Source: Acetobacteraceae bacterium | Lineage (GTDB): Bacteria > Pseudomonadota > Alphaproteobacteria > Acetobacterales > Acetobacteraceae | Direction: 5' to 3' | Assembly: GCA_027323595.1 (NCBI GenBank) | Contig: DAHWBL010000045.1 | Span: 1 to 5,488 of the forward strand | Length of the DNA: 5,488 bases | Part shown: positions 1-5,488 of the stretch, one piece after another | Layout of the letters: every line of letters starts with the position of its first letter | Position numbering within the stretch: position 1 is the first letter of the stretch | The notes under the pieces: model-generated | What the model was told of the DNA's origin: nothing | Seen by the model: only the letters and a program-made list of their open reading frames with translations | Databases searched by the model: none | Program-made: the position numbers and the translations under genes

Positions 1-372
1 CTGCATCTTCAGGCCGCCGCCGAGGCGCTGGTGTTCGCCGCGCGCGCCGGCGCCGACCCCGCGCGGGTGCGCGAGGCGCTGCTCGGCGGCTTCGCTGCAT
101 CGCGGGTGCTGGAGGTGCACGGAAAGCGGATGCTCGATGGCGCCTTCACTCCCGGCTTTCGGGTCGCGCTGCACCAGAAAGACCTCGATCTCGCGCTCGC
201 CACCGGCCGGGCGCTGGGCATCCCGCTGCCCGGCACGGCGATCGCGCAGCAGGCCTTCGCCGCCACGGTGGCGCTGGGCGGCGGCGGGCAGGACCATGCG
301 GCGCTGGTGCGCGGGGTGGCCGCGGCGGCGGGGGTGGAGCCGGGGACGCTGATGTCAAAAAAGATGACATAA
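1..372 (+). CDS. garR: 2-hydroxy-3-oxopropionate (tartronate semialdehyde) reductase, C-terminal part
   Basis: This is the last 123 residues of a gene that begins before the window. It reads in frame from base 1 to a TAA at 370-372. The fragment matches the all-helical C-terminal domain of the beta-hydroxyacid dehydrogenase family, especially the GarR/GlxR branch: it shows AEALVFAARAGADPARVREAL, the GGFAASRVLEVHGKRM stretch, and PGFRVALHQKDL with the conserved KDL lysine at fragment residue 60. Enzymes of this branch reduce tartronate semialdehyde to D-glycerate with NAD(P)H in the cytoplasm, in glyoxylate, glycolate or aldarate breakdown. The Rossmann domain and the catalytic lysine lie upstream, outside the window. 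The tail ends in an unusual lysine-rich MSKKMT, encoded by sequence that is part of a palindrome. A 3-hydroxyisobutyrate dehydrogenase relative is possible, and garR cannot be told from glxR here. It is separated from the next gene by 144 bases and is probably not in the same operon. Confidence 0.85.
   Translation: MHLQAAAEALVFAARAGADPARVREALLGGFAASRVLEVHGKRMLDGAFTPGFRVALHQKDLDLALATGRALGIPLPGTAIAQQAFAATVALGGGGQDHAALVRGVAAAAGVEPGTLMSKKMT
352..370. repeat. Perfect inverted repeat over the garR stop codon
   Basis: ATGTCA (352-357) and TGACAT (365-370) form perfect 6-bp arms around a 7-base A-rich centre. The right arm contains the first base of the TAA stop. There is no T-run after it, so it does not look like a standard intrinsic terminator. 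It could be an operator for a dimeric regulator or a weak 3'-end hairpin. The right arm overlaps the -35-like element of the candidate promoter at 364-391. Confidence 0.45.
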
Positions 373-391
373 CTAAATTACTACGAATTAT
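364..391 (+). promoter_or_regulatory. Candidate sigma70-type promoter for the XRE regulator
   Basis: ATGACA (364-369, five of six matches to TTGACA) is followed after 16 bases by AATTAT (386-391, four of six matches to TATAAT). The region is markedly AT-rich in an otherwise GC-rich window. It would give a leader of roughly 120 bases before the regulator's start codon. This is a motif reading only; a start nearer the gene is possible. Confidence 0.3.
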
Positions 392-422
392 GCCTGTAAA
401 TCCCAACAATCGCGCATGACCC

Positions 423-436
423 TTGCTCGCGGGCAA
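423..436. promoter_or_regulatory. Short dyad TTGC-N6-GCAA, possible operator
   Basis: Two 4-bp arms, TTGC (423-426) and GCAA (433-436), flank TCGCGG. The site lies 80 bases before the XRE start codon. Dyads of this size are what a small helix-turn-helix dimer could bind. Arms this short also arise by chance, so the assignment is tentative. Confidence 0.2.
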
Positions 437-503
437 AATCCTAAATAAGGTGGCGTTGTCACGTTCCTGAGACAGGGCCGGCCGCCCGCCGACCCGCAAC
501 GCC

Positions 504-509
504 AGGTGG
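504..509 (+). promoter_or_regulatory. Ribosome binding site of the XRE regulator
   Basis: AGGTGG stands seven bases before the ATG at 517, a normal Shine-Dalgarno spacing. It supports this ATG as the start. Confidence 0.6.
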
Positions 510-516
510 TTCCGCG

Positions 517-1404
517 ATGCGCTTCAACGAAATCGGCCAGCAACTCCGCGCCTACCGGCTCGAATCCGGCCTGCGCGCCGAGGAAATCGCCGCCCGACTC
601 GGGGTCTCCCGCGCCGCCCTTTATCGATATGAAAAAGGCGAGGTGATCAAGCTCGACACCGTCAACCGCCTCGCCGAGCTGCTGAAAATCTCGCCTCTGT
701 CCCTGCTGGGCATCGGCGTCGAATATTACACCCGCCCGGTCGGCTATTTCGAACGCCTGCGCCAGCTGGAGGAAACCGCCGAGCGCATCCTGCAATGCAC
801 CGGCCCGATCTGCTACCTCACCACCACCGACTCCTATGACCGCGCCGTCGCCGCCGCCTGCGACGAAATGGTCACCGCCGCGCAGACCGACCGTCCGGCG
901 CTGCGCTCGCAGATCGACCAGTTGCTCGGCATCATGGCCGCGCGCAAAAAAATGTACGCCGCCCGGCGGCAGAACATCATCGCGCTCGTCACCCTCTCCA
1001 GCCTGCGCCGCTTCCTCGAACTCGGCGTCGCCGGCGCCCTGCCGGTCTCGGACCGCGCCCGCGCGCTCGGCCGCGCCGCCGCCCGCACCGAGGTCGGCGC
1101 CATCGCCACCAATCTCGAAACCGAGCCGATGGGCGTGCAGTTCGGTATCCTGCCGGACGCCGAACCCTCCGGCCAGTTCACCATCCTGCGCACCCGCGAC
1201 CACGCCTCGGCCGCCATCAACCCGTTCCAGCCGGACGGCCATCCGGCCTCCCCGCTCGGCGTCGCCATGGTCACCGGCGCCGACGAAGCCATCACCGCCC
1301 ACCAGCGCGCCGCCGAAGCCGCCTGGCGCGTCGCCATCAAGGGCCCCACCGCGGCCGAGCGGGTGCGCGCCCTGCTGGACGAAACACCGCCCGCCGCCGG
1401 CTGA
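517..1404 (+). CDS. XRE-family HTH regulator with long uncharacterised C-terminal region
   Basis: The protein is 295 residues long. Residues 6-62 are a typical XRE/lambda-repressor helix-turn-helix: LRAYRLESGLRAEEIAARLG is followed by a recognition helix in VSRAALYRYEKG and the usual LDTVNRLAELLKISPLSLLG ending. Residues 65-170 look helical and rich in charged residues, and hold cysteines at 94, 99 and 115. Residues about 200-285 form a second segment with the pattern MGVQFGILPDAEPSGQF, INPF and LGVAMVTGADEAI. I recognise no named ligand-binding domain there; it is not the short-chain-fatty-acid (MmyB or ImmA/IrrE) type. The ATG at 517 has a good ribosome binding site. The neighbouring sulfur-enzyme operon in the same direction suggests a local regulator that responds to a sulfur amino acid or thiol; this is inference. 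It may also control its own promoter. No signal peptide or membrane segment is seen. Confidence 0.85.
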   Translation: MRFNEIGQQLRAYRLESGLRAEEIAARLGVSRAALYRYEKGEVIKLDTVNRLAELLKISPLSLLGIGVEYYTRPVGYFERLRQLEETAERILQCTGPICYLTTTDSYDRAVAAACDEMVTAAQTDRPALRSQIDQLLGIMAARKKMYAARRQNIIALVTLSSLRRFLELGVAGALPVSDRARALGRAAARTEVGAIATNLETEPMGVQFGILPDAEPSGQFTILRTRDHASAAINPFQPDGHPASPLGVAMVTGADEAITAHQRAAEAAWRVAIKGPTAAERVRALLDETPPAAG

Positions 1405-1421
1405 ACCGCGCCAACCCGCGC

Positions 1422-1446
1422 GCGGTTTCGCTGCGGCTGAAACCGC
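1422..1446 (+). terminator. Perfect 8-bp hairpin between the regulator and the Nudix gene
   Basis: GCGGTTTC (1422-1429) and GAAACCGC (1439-1446) are exact reverse complements around a 9-base loop. The structure sits 17 bases after the regulator's stop and 14 bases before the Nudix ATG. It is stem-strong but is followed by TCTAGAAAA, not a T-run, so it is at most a weak or factor-dependent terminator. It may instead set the ratio of regulator to operon transcripts, protect an mRNA end, or serve as an operator. Confidence 0.4.
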
Positions 1447-1460
1447 TCTAGAAAAGGCGC

Positions 1461-2195
1461 ATGCAGGCTCCCGCGCCCCTCGACACCACATCCGACCCAC
1501 CCATCCCGGACTGGCCTGGCCTGGTCATCGACCAGCAAACGACCGTCTGGCGCGGCCGCTTTCCGCTGCAAACCGTGCGGTTCCGCTATCGCCGTTTCGA
1601 CGGCACCACCTCCGGCCCGCTCACCTGGGAGCTGTGGCGACGCGGCCGCGCCGCCGCCATGCTGCCCTACGACCCGGTCACCGACCAGCTCGTGCTGCTC
1701 CAGCAATTCCGCCTGCCCGCGCGCGCCGCCGGGCTCGACCCGGTGCTGATCGAGGTGCCAGCCGGGCTGTGCGAGCCGGGCGAAAGCGAGGCCGACACGA
1801 TCAGCCGCGAATCGGTGGAGGAAATCGGCTTCGCCGCCAGCGCCATGCTGCCGATCGGCCGCTTCCTGCTCACCCCTGGCGGTTGCGACGAAACCATCGC
1901 GCTGTTCGCCGGCCGCGTCAGCCTGCCGCCGCCCGATGGCGCGCCGCCCGATGACGCGCCACCCGACGCGCCGGCCGGCGGACGGGTGATCGGCCATGCC
2001 GGGCTTGCCGCCGAGCAGGAGGATATCCGCGTCAGCATCCACCCCGCCACCGCCGCCATCGAGGCCGCCGCCGCCGGCGCGTTCGCGAATTCCGTCGCCA
2101 CCATCGCGCTGCTCTGGCTCGGGCTGCGGCGTGACTGGCTGCGCGCCCAATGGCTCACCCCCGCTTCCGCCCTTCCGCAAGGACCCCAACGATGA
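1461..2195 (+). CDS. Nudix hydrolase, ADP-ribose pyrophosphatase (NudF) type
   Basis: The protein has 244 residues, somewhat longer than the usual 200-210 of this type. A Nudix box spans residues 102-124 and fits Gx5Ex7REuxEExGu: G102, E108, R116, E117, E120, E121 and G123 are all present. The first hydrophobic position is serine (S118), a mild departure. Other NudF-like marks are LPYDPVTDQLVLLQQFR (68-84), LIEVPAG (96-102), TPGGCDETIALF (138-149) and a late EDIRVSI stretch (188-194). The expected reaction is Mg-dependent cleavage of ADP-ribose, or another nucleoside diphosphate derivative, to AMP plus a sugar phosphate, in the cytoplasm. A proline-rich insert at 157-170 separates the catalytic part from the last strands and explains the extra length. 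An in-frame TAG at 1449-1451 leaves ATG 1461 as the first possible start; the AAAAGG before it is only three bases away, so initiation may be modest. Its TGA overlaps the sseA ATG. The true substrate cannot be fixed from sequence. Confidence 0.88.
   Translation: MQAPAPLDTTSDPPIPDWPGLVIDQQTTVWRGRFPLQTVRFRYRRFDGTTSGPLTWELWRRGRAAAMLPYDPVTDQLVLLQQFRLPARAAGLDPVLIEVPAGLCEPGESEADTISRESVEEIGFAASAMLPIGRFLLTPGGCDETIALFAGRVSLPPPDGAPPDDAPPDAPAGGRVIGHAGLAAEQEDIRVSIHPATAAIEAAAAGAFANSVATIALLWLGLRRDWLRAQWLTPASALPQGPQR
1929..1970 (+). repeat. 15-bp tandem repeat inside the Nudix gene
   Basis: Almost three copies of a 15-base unit (CCGCCCGATGGCGCG and variants) start at 1929, 1944 and 1959; the third is cut to 12 bases. 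They encode PPDGA, PPDDA and PPDA. The unit is a multiple of three, so copy changes keep the frame. The encoded stretch is a likely flexible surface loop. Confidence 0.7.
2179..2183 (+). promoter_or_regulatory. Ribosome binding site that fixes the sseA start
   Basis: AAGGA lies eight bases before the ATG at 2192. An in-frame ATG also exists at 2150, but it lies within the Nudix gene and would add 14 residues not expected in the family. The position of this site favours 2192. Confidence 0.7.
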
Positions 2196-3037
2196 TCGAT
2201 CTGCCCACCCCGCTGGTCACCACCGCCTGGCTCGCCGCCAATCTCGGCAGGCCCGGCCTCAAAATTTTCGATGCCAGCTATTACCTCCCGGCGGAGAAGC
2301 GCGACGCGGAGGCGGAATTCGCCGCCGCCCACATCCCAGGCGCTCATCGTTTCGACATCGACGCAATCTCCGACCCCGACACCGACCTGCCGCACATGGT
2401 GCCCTCGCCGTTCCGCTTCGAAAAACTGGTCGGCGCGCTGGGCATCGGCAATGATGACGCCGTGGTCTTCTACGATCAGAAGGGCGTGTTCTCCGCCCCG
2501 CGCGGCTGGTGGCTGATGCAGTTGTTCGGCCACACCCGCGCCGCGGTGCTCGATGGCGGCCTGCCGCACTGGCGCGCCGAGGGCCACCCGACCGAATCCG
2601 GCACGCCCCGCCCCCCCACGCCGGCCCGCTTCACCGCCCGCTTCCGCCCCGCCCTGCTGCGCGGCATCGGCGACCTGCGCGCCAACCTTGATGATCCCTG
2701 CGAACAGGTTCTGGACGCCCGCGCCGCCGACCGCTTCCACGCCCGCGCGCCCGAGCCGCGTCCTGGTCTGCGCGGCGGCCACATTCCCGGCGCGAGCAAC
2801 CTGCCCTTCAACGAGCTGCTCGACGGCACCAGGCTGCTGCCGCCCGCACAGTTGCGCGCGCGCTTCGCAGCCGCCGGCATCGATGGCTCGTGCAAGGTCG
2901 TCACCAGCTGCGGCAGCGGCGTGTCGGCCGCGGTGCTCACCATCGCCATGGTCGCCGCCGGGCTGCCGATGGGCGCGCTCTATGACGGCTCCTGGACCGA
3001 ATGGGGCTTCGCCACCGACCTGCCGGCGGCAAGCTGA
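2192..3037 (+). CDS. sseA: 3-mercaptopyruvate sulfurtransferase
   Basis: The protein has 281 residues, the normal length for SseA. It carries two rhodanese domains. The N-terminal one (about 8-135) is the inactive copy: its loop reads YDQKGVFSAPR with no cysteine. The C-terminal one (about 155-278) has the active-site loop C240-GSGVSA, which is the mercaptopyruvate-sulfurtransferase type (CGSGVTA in E. coli) and not the CRKGVT of thiosulfate sulfurtransferases. R181 (DRFHA) and R190 (EPRPG) match the pyruvate-binding arginines known in E. coli SseA. The enzyme takes sulfur from 3-mercaptopyruvate as a cysteine persulfide and passes it to thiols or cyanide, releasing pyruvate; it acts in cysteine breakdown, sulfane-sulfur supply and H2S formation. 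HIPGA motifs occur in both domains (48-51 and 197-201). The start shares an ATGA with the Nudix stop, so the two are translationally coupled. Only two bases separate its stop from metC. Confidence 0.93.
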   Translation: MIDLPTPLVTTAWLAANLGRPGLKIFDASYYLPAEKRDAEAEFAAAHIPGAHRFDIDAISDPDTDLPHMVPSPFRFEKLVGALGIGNDDAVVFYDQKGVFSAPRGWWLMQLFGHTRAAVLDGGLPHWRAEGHPTESGTPRPPTPARFTARFRPALLRGIGDLRANLDDPCEQVLDARAADRFHARAPEPRPGLRGGHIPGASNLPFNELLDGTRLLPPAQLRARFAAAGIDGSCKVVTSCGSGVSAAVLTIAMVAAGLPMGALYDGSWTEWGFATDLPAAS

Positions 3038-3039
3038 TC

Positions 3040-4227
3040 ATGCGCAACTCCACCGACCGGCTCGCCACCATGCTCTCGCACCTCGCCCGCCCGGCGCAGG
3101 ACGCGCGCTGCTTCGTCAACCCGCCGCTCACCCGCGGCTCCACCGTGCTCTATCCCGACATGGCCGAGCGTCGCGCCGCCGGCAAACAGCGCCTGGAGCA
3201 GGCACTGATCTACGGCACCATGGGCAATCCCACCCATTTCGCGCTGGAAAATCTCGTCGCCGCGATCGAGGGCGGCAGCCGCTGCCAGATCGTCTCCACC
3301 GGTCTCGCCGCGGTCACCCTGCCGCTGCTCGCCTTCCTCAAATCCGGCGACCACATGCTGATGCCCGACAGCGTCTATGGCCCGGCCCGCGGCTTCGCCG
3401 AGGGCATGCTGAAAAAGCTCGGCATCACCACGAGCTTTTACGACCCGGCAATCACCGCCGCCGGCCTCGCCGCCCTGATGCGGCCGCAAACCAGCGTGGT
3501 CTACACCGAAAGCCCCGGCAGCCACACCTTCGAGATGCAGGACATCCCCGCGCTCGCCGAGGTGGCGCACGCGCATGGCGCCAAGGTGATGCTGGACAAC
3601 ACCTGGGGCATCCATTTCTTCCAGCCGTTCGAGCACGGCGTCGATATCTCGATCCAGGCGCTCACCAAATATGTCGGCGGGCACAGCGACATTCTGCTCG
3701 GTGCGGTCACCGTCAATGACGACGCGGATTGGGAGGTGCTGCGCACCGCCGCCGGCACGCTCGGCCAATATGCCTCGCCGGACGATTGCTGGCTGGCATT
3801 GCGCGGCGCGCGCACGCTCGCGGTCCGGCTGGAACATCAGATGCGCGCGGGCATCGAGGTGGCGCAATGGCTCGCCGGCCGCCCCGAGGTGCTGAGCGTG
3901 CTGCATCCCGCCCTGCCCGGCGCGCCTGGCCACGACCTCTGGGCGCGCGATTTCTCCGGCGCGTGCAGCCTGTTCGGCGTGGTGTTCCAGCCGCGCTACA
4001 GCGTCGAGGCATCCCACCGCTTCGCCGAGGCGCTCACCCTGTTCGGGATCGGCGCCTCCTGGGGCGGCTATGAAAGTCTGGTGCTGCCCACAACAGGTTT
4101 CATCACCCGAACCGCCGGCACCGGCGATTTCGGCGGCCCCACCGTGCGCCTGCATGTCGGGCTCGAAAACCCCGCGGACCTGATCGCGGACCTCCAAGCC
4201 GGCCTCGCCGCGCTGGCCGCGCCATGA
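3040..4227 (+). CDS. metC: Cystathionine beta-lyase, PLP-dependent
   Basis: The protein has 395 residues, the usual length for MetC. It belongs to the Cys/Met-metabolism PLP family (fold type I). The Schiff-base lysine is K210 in IQALTKYVGGHSDILLGA, and D186 in MLDNTWG is the pyridine-nitrogen partner. Y113 (SVYGPAR) stacks on the cofactor in homologues. SWGGYESL (340-347) and R370 (TVRLHVGLE) are the substrate-carboxylate region of the MetC branch. The enzyme splits cystathionine into homocysteine, pyruvate and ammonia, and family members also desulfurate cysteine to H2S. The conserved YxR stretch that holds the PLP phosphate reads Y58-GTMGNPTH, with T60 where arginine is usual. An earlier in-frame ATG at 3001 would overlap sseA by 37 bases, so 3040 is preferred, although its ribosome binding site is weak. 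The stop overlaps the hisI start. A related beta-elimination enzyme (cysteine desulfhydrase) is the main alternative. Confidence 0.9.
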   Translation: MRNSTDRLATMLSHLARPAQDARCFVNPPLTRGSTVLYPDMAERRAAGKQRLEQALIYGTMGNPTHFALENLVAAIEGGSRCQIVSTGLAAVTLPLLAFLKSGDHMLMPDSVYGPARGFAEGMLKKLGITTSFYDPAITAAGLAALMRPQTSVVYTESPGSHTFEMQDIPALAEVAHAHGAKVMLDNTWGIHFFQPFEHGVDISIQALTKYVGGHSDILLGAVTVNDDADWEVLRTAAGTLGQYASPDDCWLALRGARTLAVRLEHQMRAGIEVAQWLAGRPEVLSVLHPALPGAPGHDLWARDFSGACSLFGVVFQPRYSVEASHRFAEALTLFGIGASWGGYESLVLPTTGFITRTAGTGDFGGPTVRLHVGLENPADLIADLQAGLAALAAP

Positions 4228-4612
4228 GCGCCGCCCTGCTCGATGCCGTCCGCTTCGACGCCGCCGGCCTCGTGCCGGTCATCGCCCAGCAGCATGACAG
4301 CGGCGAGGTGCTGATGCTCGCCTGGATGAACCGCGAGGCGCTCGAACACACGCTCGCCACCGGCCAGGCCGTCTATTTCAGCCGCAGCCGGGCCAAACTC
4401 TGGCGCAAGGGCGAAAGCTCCGGCCAGACCCAGCGCGTCATCGATCTGCGGCTCGATTGCGACGGCGACTGCCTGCTGCTGCTGGTGGACCAGCAGGGGG
4501 TCGCCTGCCACACCGGCCGACACAACTGCTTCTTTCGCGCCGAACGCGACGGCGCGCTCGTCGAAATCGCCGCCCCGCTCGTCGATCCGGCGAAACTCTA
4601 TGGAGAGACCAG

Positions 4613-4616
<4 letters not shown>
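4224..4616 (+). CDS. hisI: Phosphoribosyl-AMP cyclohydrolase
   Basis: The protein has 130 residues, the size of a stand-alone HisI without the HisE (pyrophosphohydrolase) domain. It opens the adenine ring of phosphoribosyl-AMP in the third step of histidine synthesis, in the cytoplasm. Family marks are MLAWMNREAL (31-40), AVYFSRSRAKLWRKGESSG (49-67), QRVIDLRLDCDGDC and ACHTGRHNCFF. The three zinc cysteines C79, C95 and C102 have the spacing of the archaeal structure (16 and 7 residues), and D78, D80 and D82 fit the magnesium site. This is therefore the ordinary zinc-dependent type. No Shine-Dalgarno sequence precedes the ATG; it overlaps the metC stop in ATGA, so it probably depends on ribosomes finishing metC. 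The other histidine genes are not in the window, so hisI sits apart from a classic his operon here. Confidence 0.94.
4602..4607 (+). promoter_or_regulatory. Ribosome binding site of the COG0523 GTPase
   Basis: GGAGAG lies five bases before the ATG at 4613 and inside the end of hisI. It is among the best ribosome binding sites in the operon, suggesting the GTPase is translated well. Confidence 0.6.

Positions 4617-5488
<872 letters not shown>

Larger units (their letters stand above)
373..516. other. AT-rich intergenic region between garR and the XRE regulator
   Basis: These 144 bases contain the only sizeable gap in the window. The first half (to about 450) is AT-rich and the rest is GC-rich again. 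Visible elements are the candidate promoter, TTGC-N6-GCAA at 423-436, and TGTC-N10-GACA at 457-474, which overlaps CCTG-AGA-CAGG at 466-476. A regulator gene with several dyads in front often controls itself, but no specific operator can be assigned. No Zur-like TGTTATA...TATAACA palindrome is present, and no terminator with a T-run follows garR. Confidence 0.5.

Noticed and set aside
416..448. Possible 10-residue leader peptide (MTLARGQNPK) before the regulator
   Set aside because: It has no ribosome binding site, no cysteine, methionine or histidine run that would suggest attenuation, and no paired terminator hairpin nearby.
388..1500. 370-codon open frame on the minus strand opposite the XRE regulator
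   Set aside because: It is a GC-rich shadow: the glycine-, alanine- and arginine-heavy product has no recognisable domain, while the plus strand encodes a clear XRE protein.
836..1954. 372-codon plus-strand frame overlapping the regulator and Nudix gene
   Set aside because: Its proline-, serine- and arginine-rich product is typical of an out-of-frame reading of GC-rich coding DNA and crosses two real genes.
834..2189. 451-codon open frame on the minus strand across the regulator and Nudix gene
   Set aside because: It lies opposite two well-supported genes, has biased composition and shows no family motif.
2150..2191. Earlier ATG for sseA
   Set aside because: It lies inside the Nudix gene, and the AAGGA at 2179-2183 is correctly spaced only for the ATG at 2192.
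3001..3039. Earlier ATG for metC
   Set aside because: It would overlap sseA by 37 bases and add residues translated from the sseA C-terminus in another frame; ATG 3040 fits the family length.
2980..4197. 405-codon open frame on the minus strand opposite metC
   Set aside because: It mirrors the metC codon pattern; metC has all catalytic residues on the plus strand.

Overview
The window is very GC-rich and dense with genes, all on the + strand. It looks like the chromosome of a high-GC Gram-negative bacterium. The protein types (a GarR-like reductase, a MetC/SseA pair, a free-standing HisI and a His-rich COG0523 GTPase) would fit an alphaproteobacterium, perhaps of the Acetobacteraceae. That placement is inference from protein character and composition, not from a database match.

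Layout: bases 1-372 hold the C-terminal part of a 2-hydroxy-3-oxopropionate (tartronate semialdehyde) reductase. A 144-base gap follows that is clearly more AT-rich than the rest. It carries several short dyads and a possible sigma70-type promoter. Next come an XRE-type helix-turn-helix regulator with a long C-terminal region of unknown function (517-1404), then a 56-base spacer dominated by a perfect 8-bp hairpin.

From 1461 a tightly packed run of five genes follows: a NudF-like Nudix hydrolase, SseA (3-mercaptopyruvate sulfurtransferase), MetC (cystathionine beta-lyase), HisI (phosphoribosyl-AMP cyclohydrolase) and a COG0523/CobW-type GTPase cut by the window end. Three of the four junctions are ATGA stop-start overlaps and the fourth has only a 2-base gap, so the genes are very probably co-transcribed and translationally coupled.

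Working together: SseA and MetC both handle sulfur amino acids (mercaptopyruvate to persulfide plus pyruvate; cystathionine or cysteine to homocysteine or H2S plus pyruvate and ammonia). The upstream regulator is a natural candidate to control them. HisI is a zinc enzyme and keeps all three zinc cysteines. The GTPase coupled directly behind it has the CxCC motif and an 11-histidine loop typical of metal-trafficking members of its family. The most interesting reading is therefore a sulfur/thiol-metabolism operon joined to a metal-handling module, with HisI as a possible metal client. The individual families are all known; what deserves a second look is the combination, the undescribed sensor region of the regulator, and an atypical residue in MetC.
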